Positions 9,293 through 18,127 of a DNA stretch of 64,000 nucleotides are shown here, one piece after another. The stretch comes from CAZHYV01 sp964537055 (GTDB taxonomy: Bacteria; Myxococcota_A; Polyangia; Palsa-1104; JAEUJZ01), in assembly GCA_964537055.1 (NCBI GenBank), contig CAZHYV010000003.1, forward strand, positions 1 to 64,000, read 5' to 3'. Below the pieces are notes generated by a model. It ran no database searches. It was not told the origin of the DNA and was given only the letters and a program-made list of their open reading frames with translations. Each line of letters opens with the position of its first letter. The stretch's first letter is position 1. The position numbers and the translations under genes were made by a program.

Positions 9293-9313
9293 AAGCAAGA
9301 CCATGTTTTGCTT
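9293..9313 (+). terminator. Weak stem-loop after hypothetical gene
   Basis: AAGCAA (9293-9298) and TTGCTT (9308-9313) flank a 9-nt loop, 10 bp after the stop at 9283, followed by GGGTTCTTATC. Weak candidate. Confidence 0.3.
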
Positions 9314-9445
9314 GGGTTCTTATCATGCTGTGCTTTCGTCTTTATGAGCCGGCACTGCGATCCTCGAGATACGTTTCGTTTTCATTAGAAAGAAACCTAG
9401 GCAATCGCGCAGGTCAATGATAAAAATAAATCCCAAGGTGCATTC

Positions 9446-11080
9446 GTGATCTTATTTTACCCATTTCCCCTTGCTTCAAAGTTGCACTACTCCCAGGTAG
9501 AGGGTGCCTACGTCTCACTTGATCTAGGTGCCATGAATTTGCCAAAAGATTGGCTTATCCGCAATAAGCAGCGACTTGCTCAAGCGTTGGAACAAATGCA
9601 AAGGTTAGAAGAAGGAGCGATTGCCAACCCTGATGAAAATCGGAGAGTGGGACACTACTGGTTACGTGCGCCAGAATTTGCGCCGGATGAAAAAATTCGC
9701 TCTGCCATTATAGAAAATGGCCAAGCCCTGTCCGCATTTGTGGATAAAATCCATCAGGGGCACCTTGTTGGGGAAAACGGGTCTTTCCAAAATGTGCTTC
9801 TGATCGGGATCGGGGGATCTGCGCTGGGCCCTCAATTTGTTTCTGCAGCCTTAGCAGGAGCAAACCCTCCCATGCAGATGTTCTTTTTAGACAACACGGA
9901 TCCTGATGGGATGGAACAGGTCTTTGCGAAATTGAGGCAAACGCAGGCAGGGTTTGCTGGGACGCTTGTCATAGTTACTTCAAAATCGGGGGGAACCAAA
10001 GAGACCAAAAACGGTCAGATCGAAACAGAGGCCCGCTTTGCAGAAGCAGGACTACGGTTTCAGGATCATGCGGTCGCTATCACAATGCCCGGAAGTGAAC
10101 TCGCTCAAACGGCAATTGCCGAGGGTTGGCTTGCTACGTTTCCGATTTGGGAGTGGGTAGGCGGACGGACTTCGGAACTATCCTCGGTGGGTCTTCTTCC
10201 TGCAGCGCTTCAAGGGATTGATACGCGTGCTCTATTGGTAGGGGCAAGAGACATGGATGCCTTCACCCGCGCGAAGGAGCCCGAGAGTAATCCAGCACTT
10301 CTCCTTGCTCTTGCCTGGGAATACGCCGTCGAACGGGGACGCAGGGAAATGGTTATCCTGCCCTATAAAGATCGCCTCGAGCTGTTTCCGAAATACTTGC
10401 AGCAATTAATCATGGAATCGCTAGGGAAAGAAAAAAACGAGCGTGGAGACCATGTGTATGAGGGCATCTCTGTATTTGGGAACAAAGGCTCTACCGATCA
10501 GCACGCCTATATTCAGCAGCTGCGAGAAGGGGTAAACCATTTCTTCGTCACGTTCCTTGGGGTTCAAAAAGACCATACGGGCCCTTTAGAGAAACTCTCT
10601 TCGGAGAAGGCCCCAGTTTTTGTCGAGGATCAGGTGACGAGCGGCGATTATTTGCTGGGATTCTTATTAGGGACCAGGCAGGCGCTCCGTGAAAACTACA
10701 GAGATAGTTTAACGATTACCATTCCTGAAGTCTCTCCTTATACCATTGGGATGCTCATTGCTCTTTATGAACGAGCCGTAGGATTTTATGCATTTTTAAG
10801 AGGGATCAATGCCTATCATCAGCCCGGTGTAGAAGCTGGAAAGCAGGCTGCAGCCTCGGTGCTTCTCCTGCAAAGAAAGTTGTTGGCTTCGCTTTCTGTA
10901 ACGCCAAGTACTGTGGTGGAGATTTGCCAAAGGGCCTATCTTCCTGGGAAGGATGAGGCATTTTGGGTGTTAGAGCACCTTGCTATGAATGGCAGGATTG
11001 GGCGAATTGCCTCTAGGGAGGCGCCCTGTCTAGAGACAAAGTATTTTCGGAAGACGGAAGAATTTCCCTTATTATCTTAG
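9446..11080 (+). CDS. pgi: Glucose-6-phosphate isomerase
   Basis: A 544-residue enzyme interconverting glucose 6-phosphate and fructose 6-phosphate in glycolysis and gluconeogenesis. Visible landmarks are LLIGIGGSALGPQFV, the sugar-phosphate loop TSKSGGTKET, the region GGRTSELSSVGLLP, and KGSTDQHAYIQQLREG near the catalytic His/Glu/Lys sites. The start is GTG with AAGGTG 6 nt upstream; an internal ATG at residue 30 is an alternative. The gene precedes the RNase Z gene by only a few bases, suggesting cotranscription. Confidence 0.92.
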   Translation: MILFYPFPLASKLHYSQVEGAYVSLDLGAMNLPKDWLIRNKQRLAQALEQMQRLEEGAIANPDENRRVGHYWLRAPEFAPDEKIRSAIIENGQALSAFVDKIHQGHLVGENGSFQNVLLIGIGGSALGPQFVSAALAGANPPMQMFFLDNTDPDGMEQVFAKLRQTQAGFAGTLVIVTSKSGGTKETKNGQIETEARFAEAGLRFQDHAVAITMPGSELAQTAIAEGWLATFPIWEWVGGRTSELSSVGLLPAALQGIDTRALLVGARDMDAFTRAKEPESNPALLLALAWEYAVERGRREMVILPYKDRLELFPKYLQQLIMESLGKEKNERGDHVYEGISVFGNKGSTDQHAYIQQLREGVNHFFVTFLGVQKDHTGPLEKLSSEKAPVFVEDQVTSGDYLLGFLLGTRQALRENYRDSLTITIPEVSPYTIGMLIALYERAVGFYAFLRGINAYHQPGVEAGKQAAASVLLLQRKLLASLSVTPSTVVEICQRAYLPGKDEAFWVLEHLAMNGRIGRIASREAPCLETKYFRKTEEFPLLS

Positions 11081-11101
11081 AACAAAGAAGGTTTGTTTTC
11101 T

Positions 11102-12037
11102 ATGTCAGCTCGGGAAGTAATTTTTTTGGGAACCTCTAGTCAGGTTCCAACACGGATGAGGAACCATAACGCCCTCTTCTTACGGTGGGATAATCTTGGA
11201 ATCTTGTTTGATCCTGGTGAGGGAACACAACGGCAGATGGCCCATGCAGGGATTGCCGCCCACCAAATTACCCACATTGCGATTACTCATTTTCATGGCG
11301 ATCACTGTCTTGGGTTTGCTGCAGTCGTACAGCGCATTTCGCTTGACCGTGTCCCTCATCCCATTGAGGTCATTTATCCAAAAAGTGGGCAGGTGTACTT
11401 CGAGCGCTTGCGCTATTCATCGATCTACCATGATCAGGCAAAAATTATTCCTCGTCCTTTTCAAGCTGGGGTTTCTCCCATTGTTAGCAGGTTTGATCAG
11501 GGGGTGCTGATGGCCCACCCACTTGATCACCGAGTGGATTGCTACGGGTACCGCTTGCAGGAGCATGATGGACGCCGGATGCTGCCAGAAAAGCTTGAAG
11601 CTGCGGGTATCTATGGCCCTGAAATTGGGACCTTAGTTCGAAAAGGAAAATTAGAAAAAGCGGGACAAACTTATACCCTCGAGGAGATGAGTGTATTTCG
11701 AAAGGGCCAATCTTTTTCGTTGGTTATGGATACAAGGCCCTGCAAAGGGGCTCTTGCCTTGGCCCAAGGGGCGGATCTTTTGGTTTGCGAATCGACTTAT
11801 CTTTCCAGTGAGTCTACCGAAGCACACGAGCATTACCATATGACGGCGACGCAGGCAGCCATGCTTGCCAAAGAGGCAGGGGCCCGTCAGTTGGCGTTAA
11901 CACACTTTTCCCAGAGATATGGCTCGACCGAGCCCTTTGTGCAGGAGGCCCGGGTGGTTTTTCCTAAAGTATTTGCTGCTCACGATCTTAGCCGTATTTC
12001 AGTGCCCTCCCGCGAAGAGGGATTAGCCTGCTCCTAG
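11102..12037 (+). CDS. rnz: Ribonuclease Z (tRNA 3' endonuclease)
   Basis: A metallo-beta-lactamase-fold nuclease that trims the 3' trailer of pre-tRNA. Both tRNAs in this window lack an encoded CCA, consistent with a need for it. The zinc motif HFHGDH is present in ITHFHGDHCLGF, with later ligands in VMDTR and ALTHFSQRY and the exosite-type region of the short bacterial form. The frame extends to a TTG at 11093, but AAGAAGG is correctly spaced for the ATG at 11102 (311 residues). Its 3' end overlaps the convergent ZIP gene by 15 bp. Confidence 0.9.
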   Translation: MSAREVIFLGTSSQVPTRMRNHNALFLRWDNLGILFDPGEGTQRQMAHAGIAAHQITHIAITHFHGDHCLGFAAVVQRISLDRVPHPIEVIYPKSGQVYFERLRYSSIYHDQAKIIPRPFQAGVSPIVSRFDQGVLMAHPLDHRVDCYGYRLQEHDGRRMLPEKLEAAGIYGPEIGTLVRKGKLEKAGQTYTLEEMSVFRKGQSFSLVMDTRPCKGALALAQGADLLVCESTYLSSESTEAHEHYHMTATQAAMLAKEAGARQLALTHFSQRYGSTEPFVQEARVVFPKVFAAHDLSRISVPSREEGLACS

Positions 12038-12868
12038 AATTCGTGCGCCTAGCATAATCAGAAATCCTGTCAGCATGATGCCGAAGACACCCACTCGAGC
12101 TGAGCGGGAAGTGGGCTCTGTTGTTTCTGGGAGAAGGTGTCCGGTGACTAGATGCATCAGAGAGCCTGCGGCAAAAGCCATAAGAAGACCCGCGCCTCGC
12201 TGGAAGAAGATATGCTCTAGCTTGTGGGCTGCAAAAAGGCCAAGCGGCGTAGAGAGGGAGAATATTGCAATCACTACCATCTGTGTCCGAGAGGACAGGT
12301 TCCCTTTTCTTAACATCGTCATTAGACTGGCGGTCTCGGGAATCTTATGAAGAATCAAGCCCACCCCTAACGCCAAACCGACGGTGCTGAGACCTTGGAT
12401 GCTACGGAGAGCAACACCATCTAGCATACTATGCAGAGAGAGAGCAATGATCAGGGACCATACTGCTCCCTGCTCGTGACTGGGAGGCAACGGATTTAAA
12501 GTATGATCATGGGTGTGGTGACCTGGAGCCGAGTGAGAATGCTCGTGCGCATGGCAAGCCGCGTGATGATGGATTTGAAGGAAGTAGCGCTCGATACTGA
12601 GGATGGATAGAAAACCTAGAGATAGTGCACAGCCGACCCAAAGAGCTTCTCTTCCGCTGGCTTCAGCAACCTCTTTAGGGTGCTGTGATAAAAGATGAAA
12701 CGATTCAGGGATGAGATAGAGAAAACAAATGGCTAGCAAGACCCCTGCAGCAAACGCAGACGTCCAGCGAGCCGTCGCTGGCTTTTTTAGCAAGATGCGG
12801 CTCAACAAAGCCCCTGTCAAGATGGCAATGAGAACCACACAAAGGTAAAGAAAGTGAAATAAAGTCAT
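12023..12868 (-). CDS. ZIP-family divalent metal transporter
   Basis: A 281-residue inner-membrane protein with about 8 hydrophobic segments. A histidine-rich cytoplasmic loop (about residues 103-125) and the conserved metal-path helices HSMLDGVALRS and GLILHKIPETASL identify a ZIP permease, usually importing zinc or iron into the cytoplasm. A late HLVTGHLLPE segment adds His/Glu in a membrane helix. Metal specificity cannot be read. It overlaps the RNase Z gene tail-to-tail. Confidence 0.88.
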   Translation of the reverse strand: MTLFHFLYLCVVLIAILTGALLSRILLKKPATARWTSAFAAGVLLAICFLYLIPESFHLLSQHPKEVAEASGREALWVGCALSLGFLSILSIERYFLQIHHHAACHAHEHSHSAPGHHTHDHTLNPLPPSHEQGAVWSLIIALSLHSMLDGVALRSIQGLSTVGLALGVGLILHKIPETASLMTMLRKGNLSSRTQMVVIAIFSLSTPLGLFAAHKLEHIFFQRGAGLLMAFAAGSLMHLVTGHLLPETTEPTSRSARVGVFGIMLTGFLIMLGARILGAG

Positions 12869-12949
12869 CCAAAAAATCGTAGTGTAATTGTGGGGAAATC
12901 ATACTCAGATTCCAGGAATTAGCAAGCGGATGTGTAAAGGGTACGTTTT

Positions 12950-13001
12950 TTCTTAGGAGGGGAACTCCTTTTCTTACTAGAGATAATTAAGTTCCTAAGA
13001 A
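12950..13001. repeat. 9-bp-arm inverted repeat in intergenic region
   Basis: TTCTTAGGA at 12950-12958 and TCCTAAGAA at 12993-13001 are perfect complements around a 34-nt interior that holds a smaller GGAG/CTCC hairpin. It sits between the start of the ZIP gene and the stop of the membrane-protein gene, both on the minus strand. It could be a terminator or regulatory structure. Confidence 0.35.
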
Positions 13002-13031
13002 GCCAGGTGGGAGTAGAGCAAGCTGCGAGGT

Positions 13032-13859
13032 CTAAACCTCTATCGAAGAACTACCTTCTTGCCGAGGAGACAACCTTCGGTATAAGGTCGCAAATACGAC
13101 TCCAATGAAGGGTCCTACAAAAGCAAGCCCAGCTAGGCAGAAAGTCATCAGGATGGGAGAGGCCAGGATGATAGACAACCCCTGCGAAAGGGTTGCAGCG
13201 GCCACACCAACCCAAATTACTAAAGGAAGCATTCCTGCGAATATAATGAGTCCCATAAGCAATAGAAATCCTAGAAGTTTCATCTTCGAGCCCTTGGTGA
13301 TGCGAGCACTTTCTTTCAAGGATTGAAGGGTTGTATACCCCTTGTCCACCAGGACGTAGGGGAAAAATCCATAACGAAGGTAGGCGTAGACCAACCAAAC
13401 AAAAGAGGCTGTGACAAAAAGTGTAAAACCGAGCATTGCAGATTCTAAGCGATTGCCAACCAGCGTACTCCCAGCGCCAAAGATCATCGATACGAGTCCA
13501 AAGGGGATCACCGCGATGAATGCGATAAGAAACATACCAGCTAGGTATCTTGGCGCAAGCCTGAAGCAGGTGGTTAGTTCGCCTAGGTTGGTAGGTTCTC
13601 CATCAACAAGCTTTATACAGATCCGCATCGCTCCCAGACTTACAGCCAATTGTGCGATGAGGAGTAGAAGATTCATGATCGAAGAAAGAGGAGAGAATTT
13701 GTAGACTTCATCATGAAGGACAAGGGTTTGGACAAACGCGCCAAAAAGCTTAATCCCTAGAATAATCGCCGCGCAGCTGAAGAGAACCCCAAAGTTTTTC
13801 TTTGTGGTCTCAAATGCACTATGAAGGACTTCAGAATAAGAGAAGTTAGAGTTTGCCAT
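13032..13859 (-). CDS. Multi-pass membrane protein of unknown function
   Basis: A 275-residue protein with about six hydrophobic segments and a short cytoplasmic N-terminus (MANSNFSYSEVLHSAF). The layout, with VDKGYTTLQSLKESARITKG between membrane segments, resembles glycerophosphodiesterase-membrane-domain or DUF975-like integral membrane proteins, but I cannot assign one firmly. It begins 33 bp after the stop of the DUF790 gene on the same strand, so the two may be cotranscribed. Confidence 0.7.
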   Translation of the reverse strand: MANSNFSYSEVLHSAFETTKKNFGVLFSCAAIILGIKLFGAFVQTLVLHDEVYKFSPLSSIMNLLLLIAQLAVSLGAMRICIKLVDGEPTNLGELTTCFRLAPRYLAGMFLIAFIAVIPFGLVSMIFGAGSTLVGNRLESAMLGFTLFVTASFVWLVYAYLRYGFFPYVLVDKGYTTLQSLKESARITKGSKMKLLGFLLLMGLIIFAGMLPLVIWVGVAAATLSQGLSIILASPILMTFCLAGLAFVGPFIGVVFATLYRRLSPRQEGSSSIEV

Positions 13860-13891
13860 GATAAGAAATCTATCAACTATTCTAGAAAAAT

Positions 13892-15232
13892 CTAGGAAAA
13901 AGTGAACGAGAAGGGACCTGCTCGGTTTTGGAGTTTGTCCAAATGGGAAAGGACAGATTTTGCCTGCAGCGTCTCGCTAAAAACATACAACATCCCAGGA
14001 GTTTGATCATCCAAGGCTTGTTCGCTCACCCGTAAACGTTTGCTGACTGCGAAGAGAATCTTGTAGGGAAAACCCTTTTGCATGAGCTCCACTCTTTTCC
14101 AAACAGCCTCTCGGCTCCAATAACCTAAAAGTTCGAAGTAAATGGTTTCCCCGGTCGTTTGATGAACGAACTGTATATCGGGAATGCATAGCCCAATCCC
14201 AGGTAAGTGCAGAATATCCGAAGATTCGAAAGCCTTCCATGACGAGGAAAGAGAGACAAACTTTTTTAGGAAGTCCGTCATCTCAGGGTTGCCTCCCTCC
14301 GAAGCTTCTGCCGTAAAGAGGGATTGCTCAGTGCTTGCCAATCGAGATTCATCAGAGCCAATGGAAGAATTCACCAATAACCCTTTAGGCCGGTTCGAAT
14401 GTTGGCCTCCCTCCAATGAAAAAGAAAGAGGCACTTTTGTTTTTCCCCACTGCACTTGCGCTACCATACGAAATTGTGAATATTGCTGTAAGAGCGGGAG
14501 CAACAGTGCCAATTTCAGTCCATATTTTGTTGTGGAGGTAAACAGACCAAAGGGTCCTGTGATTTCAAGGTGATAGGTGCCGCTAACACTGGAATGGGAA
14601 GAATGGTTAGGTTGTACAGAGAAAAGGAGGCGTAAGAATTTTATTTTTTGAAACAGGATACGATACTCTCGCGGGGAGTGGCACTTGATATCGATGTTCA
14701 CTTTGATGGCACGTAGAAGGACAGCCTGGGCCTGACTTTGCTCATACAAAGACAAAAGTTCTTCTGGAGAGAAATTGGGGACGGCTTTAAGGCGTTGAGC
14801 TTCCCGCAGGTCTGAATATAGGTGCTGTTCTATCTGCTCCTGGGTGAGTTTTAACTTTTCTCCTATTTCTTTTAGGATGGCATTACGGTCGAATTGGAAC
14901 CCAGACGAACTCTTTCTTCGTAGGGCAGCTGTAAGAAATAATTCTTCTCGAAGCTTATCTGAAGAAATGGTGGCGTCGGACGCTTCAAAAATAGAATGAT
15001 CTTCGAGAAGCTTCAAAAATGCCATGACCAGCCGTCGTTCGTTTGGTGGGACCATCAAAAGCGGTCTTACAGCCTCTTCAAGATCCTCTCTTGTTTTTCC
15101 AGAACACGCTCTTGCGTGAGCAAGCAACATCTCTGCCAGCTGAAGAGCACGCGCTTGTTCATGGGATCGCAAGGGCGATAAAAGAAGCCGATCGCCCACC
15201 TTTCGGGTCCGAATTAAATCAGGAGACAGCAA
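13892..15232 (-). CDS. DUF790 family nuclease-like protein
   Basis: A 446-residue protein. It matches the DUF790 layout: an N-terminal MLSPDLIRTRKVGDRLL segment, a helical central part with LLEDHSIFE, and a C-terminal restriction-endonuclease-like core with CIPDIQFV (Asp) and IYFELLGYWS (Glu) before a basic segment. In archaea the family sits beside a DEAD helicase as a putative repair nuclease; no helicase gene is in this window. The start is TTG with AAGGA about 8 nt upstream. It is divergent from the VanW lipoprotein gene. Confidence 0.75.
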   Translation of the reverse strand: MLSPDLIRTRKVGDRLLLSPLRSHEQARALQLAEMLLAHARACSGKTREDLEEAVRPLLMVPPNERRLVMAFLKLLEDHSIFEASDATISSDKLREELFLTAALRRKSSSGFQFDRNAILKEIGEKLKLTQEQIEQHLYSDLREAQRLKAVPNFSPEELLSLYEQSQAQAVLLRAIKVNIDIKCHSPREYRILFQKIKFLRLLFSVQPNHSSHSSVSGTYHLEITGPFGLFTSTTKYGLKLALLLPLLQQYSQFRMVAQVQWGKTKVPLSFSLEGGQHSNRPKGLLVNSSIGSDESRLASTEQSLFTAEASEGGNPEMTDFLKKFVSLSSSWKAFESSDILHLPGIGLCIPDIQFVHQTTGETIYFELLGYWSREAVWKRVELMQKGFPYKILFAVSKRLRVSEQALDDQTPGMLYVFSETLQAKSVLSHLDKLQNRAGPFSFTFS

Positions 15233-15313
15233 AGATCATTCCTTCCGTTTTGTTTCTCTTTTGCTTAAAGATTTCAGAAAACAGAGAGAATTTCAATGGC
15301 TTTGCAGGAGATC

Positions 15314-15341
15314 TTGTTTTTCTCCTAAATTCTGCTACGCT
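15314..15341 (+). promoter_or_regulatory. Extended -10 promoter for the VanW gene
   Basis: TTGTTT (15314-15319) and TACGCT (15336-15341) are 16 nt apart with a TG one base before the -10. Transcription would begin close to the ATG at 15348, suggesting a very short leader. Confidence 0.4.
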
Positions 15342-15347
15342 CTTGCC

Positions 15348-16817
15348 ATGTTTTTGCATCAGCAATCTTTGCTTTTAAAGCCTAGTATTTCTAGATACCT
15401 TGCCTTTTTGTTTATGTTTGGCCTGGTTGCCTGTAACCATGAAAGTACAGCCAAATTTCGCGTGATGGATGAGGTGATGGACAAGCAAGCTTTGTCTGCA
15501 AAAGCTCATTCCGTTATCAAAAAATTCTTGCAGCAGCCGGTTGAACTAAAAGTTGGGCCTAAGCAATGGATGACGACCTACCAAGAGTTAGGCTTTCGGG
15601 TAGATGAGGTATCCTTCCAAGCAAAGATTCAAAACTTGGCACCGGCCCAAGGCTTAAAGGATGAAATCCTTCAGAAATTTAAAGGTGGGGATACTAGCGA
15701 AGTGATCATTGCGCTTCCTGTCGAAGTAGATGTTGCCAAGGCAACAGAATTTCTTACGGGTTTGAAAAAGCAGGTGGATGTAGCAGCGACGAAGTTCCGT
15801 ATTCATTCAGGAAACAATACTGTCATTCCTGGGGAACCAGGATATTTGCTCCAGGTCCTTGATTCGGTCGTCAATCTCCAATATGAAGCAAGAAGATTGT
15901 CCGGGGGTGGAAAAACCCAGCCGATTGCTCTGGCCGGGATTGAAACCCCACCGCTGGGACAAAATTTTGCCCTCACGAAAAATGATTTTTCGGTTGTGTT
16001 AGGCTGGTGGAAAACGCATTATCCTACAGGAGCCCAAGATTCAAATCGCACTGGAAACTTAAAACTAGGAGCTGAAAAGCTTGATCAGAAGATCCTATGG
16101 CCAGGTGAATTCTTCTCCTTTAACGATACCGTTGGAGAACGTACGGAAGAGGCCGGGTTTCGGGTGGCTCCAGAGATTGGTGGCGGGGAAATTGTTGAAG
16201 GTGTGGGTGGAGGAATGTGCCAGCTTTCTTCGACCCTCCATGCAGCCTCGTTTTTCGCAGGGCTTGATATTTTAGAGACGACCCCTCATTCTCGTCCTAG
16301 TACCTATATTCCTCCAGGACTCGATTCTACGGTGGACTACCCCAAAGGGAAAGGGAAAGGGAAAGACCTGAAAATGAGAAATCCCTTTAATTTCCCGGTG
16401 ATGATCCGATACTCAGTAGGAGAAGGTCGGGTCCTTGTCACGGTCCTAGGCCGAGAACGTCCTTTCAAAGTGCAGTTTCATCGAGAAGTTCTTTCTATCA
16501 TCCCATACGGGATTGCCCCCGTACGTCTTGATCCAAAGATGCCGATGAACCAAGAGCCTGTCTTAGATCAAGCAGGGCACGTGGGGTATAAAATTCGGCG
16601 GACGCGCTGTTACATTTATCCAGATAAACCAGATCCCGTTTGTCCTCCTAAGGGAGACACGAAGAACAAAGATACTTGGTACATCAATTACGAACCTGTA
16701 TTTACGATTGAACGAAAGGGGATGGGTCCTGTCGATCTAAAGCCCATTCCTAAGCCCAATCCTCATTACGTAACCGGGATTAAAGACCCAGAAATTCCCT
16801 TAGTGATCACTTATTAA
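15348..16817 (+). CDS. VanW-family lipoprotein
   Basis: The open frame begins at 15261, but the ATG at 15348 gives a proper lipoprotein signal ending in the lipobox LVAC (489 residues). An N-terminal region (about 40-200) resembles the putative peptidoglycan-binding part of VanW-type proteins. The VanW domain spans roughly 225-370, with ILWPGEFFSFNDTVGERTE, GGGMCQLSSTLH and HSRPSTYIPPGLDSTVDY. VanW was named from a vancomycin cluster but its biochemical role is unknown; a cell-wall or envelope role is inferred. The C-terminal 120 residues are extra and not recognised. Confidence 0.85.
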   Translation: MFLHQQSLLLKPSISRYLAFLFMFGLVACNHESTAKFRVMDEVMDKQALSAKAHSVIKKFLQQPVELKVGPKQWMTTYQELGFRVDEVSFQAKIQNLAPAQGLKDEILQKFKGGDTSEVIIALPVEVDVAKATEFLTGLKKQVDVAATKFRIHSGNNTVIPGEPGYLLQVLDSVVNLQYEARRLSGGGKTQPIALAGIETPPLGQNFALTKNDFSVVLGWWKTHYPTGAQDSNRTGNLKLGAEKLDQKILWPGEFFSFNDTVGERTEEAGFRVAPEIGGGEIVEGVGGGMCQLSSTLHAASFFAGLDILETTPHSRPSTYIPPGLDSTVDYPKGKGKGKDLKMRNPFNFPVMIRYSVGEGRVLVTVLGRERPFKVQFHREVLSIIPYGIAPVRLDPKMPMNQEPVLDQAGHVGYKIRRTRCYIYPDKPDPVCPPKGDTKNKDTWYINYEPVFTIERKGMGPVDLKPIPKPNPHYVTGIKDPEIPLVITY

Positions 16818-16891
16818 GCAGAAGATAAGGATCGTAACTCCTACACCAGCTTGCTTTCTAAACGTTCTTTGCGTAGATCTCTAGAATCTAT

Positions 16892-18091
16892 ATGAGTTCA
16901 ACTTTCTCTTCACGGCTTCCTTGGGAATTGGGTCAGAATCAATTTTCCCTGCTCCTCACGCAAAAAAGACAGAACCATCTTTTCTTGCTGAATCTCATCG
17001 AAACCAATATGACCAAGGTGGGGCTTTTCGAAGATCTGCCTGTAAGAGAATTCCTGACGCCTTTTTTAGAACCACAAATCTTGCAGTATGAACCCCATCC
17101 TCAGGGATTGCTTCAAGCACGGGAGGCCATTGCAAAAGACTACGCCCAAAGTCACGGAATCAAAGTGGATCCGCAGCACTTGCTTTTATGTGCCAGTACC
17201 AGCGAGGCCTATGCCTGGTTGTTTCAGCTATTGTGTGATCCGCAAGAAGAGGTCCTTTTTCCTCGGCCAAGCTATCCTCTGTTTGATCATCTTGCAGGAC
17301 TTTGCTCTGTGAAAATGCGTCACTACGATCTCATCCATCAAGGCAGATGGTATTTGGAGGCCGATTCTCTAGAGCATGTGTATACCCCAAAGACCAAGGC
17401 GATGGTGATTGTACACCCTCATAATCCGACCGGCGCGTTCCTGCAGAAGCAAGAGCTTGAGGCCATTTTCCAATTTTGTCGAGAACGCAAGATGGTCCTC
17501 ATCTCAGATGAGGTATTTTTCGATTATCCTCTTGAGCCTCATGCTTACAAAGCTTCCTCGATAGCCTCGGAGGCCGAGGAGCAAGGAGTCCTTTGCTTTG
17601 TCCTTTCTGGGTTTTCTAAAGTCCTAGGAATGCCTCAAATGAAGCTTAGCTGGATGTATGTTACAGGCCCAGAGCCGTTACGCAGCCAGGCCCAAGAGAG
17701 GCTTGAGCTCATCTCTGATACATTCCTCTCTGTAGGAACGCCTATCCAGTGGGCAGCTTCATCATTGCTTGAAAACAAGAATCTTCTTACCGGAAGAATT
17801 CATCATCGATTGAAAGAAAACCTAAACAGGCTTAAGGACTTGCTTCGAGACACTGCCTGTCAGTTGTTGGCTCCAGAAGGTGGTTTCTCTGCCATGATAC
17901 GGTTGCCTAATATCTATTCGGATGAAGAATGGGTACTCCGCTTTCTAGAAAAAGAACATGTCATTTGCCACCCAGGATATTTTTACGATGTTTCTGAAGG
18001 GGCTTATGTCGTTGTGAGTTTACTCGTAGAGCCGAAAGCATTCGAAGAAGGAATGAGGCGAATCCTAAACCAGGTGAAGGAAGGGGCGTAG
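16892..18091 (+). CDS. Class I/II PLP-dependent aminotransferase
   Basis: A 399-residue cytoplasmic enzyme of fold type I. Recognised landmarks are VHPHNPTGAFL (the conserved Asn), LISDEVFFDY (the Asp binding the pyridine nitrogen) and SGFSKVLGMPQMKLSW, whose lysine is the Schiff-base residue. The overall text fits the aspartate/alanine aminotransferase group, but the amino-acid substrate is not deducible. It stands alone, 75 bp after the VanW gene. Confidence 0.85.
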   Translation: MSSTFSSRLPWELGQNQFSLLLTQKRQNHLFLLNLIETNMTKVGLFEDLPVREFLTPFLEPQILQYEPHPQGLLQAREAIAKDYAQSHGIKVDPQHLLLCASTSEAYAWLFQLLCDPQEEVLFPRPSYPLFDHLAGLCSVKMRHYDLIHQGRWYLEADSLEHVYTPKTKAMVIVHPHNPTGAFLQKQELEAIFQFCRERKMVLISDEVFFDYPLEPHAYKASSIASEAEEQGVLCFVLSGFSKVLGMPQMKLSWMYVTGPEPLRSQAQERLELISDTFLSVGTPIQWAASSLLENKNLLTGRIHHRLKENLNRLKDLLRDTACQLLAPEGGFSAMIRLPNIYSDEEWVLRFLEKEHVICHPGYFYDVSEGAYVVVSLLVEPKAFEEGMRRILNQVKEGA

Positions 18092-18127
18092 GAAGCCTAG
18101 GGTTGTAGGTCCCCTGGAAAGAAAGAA

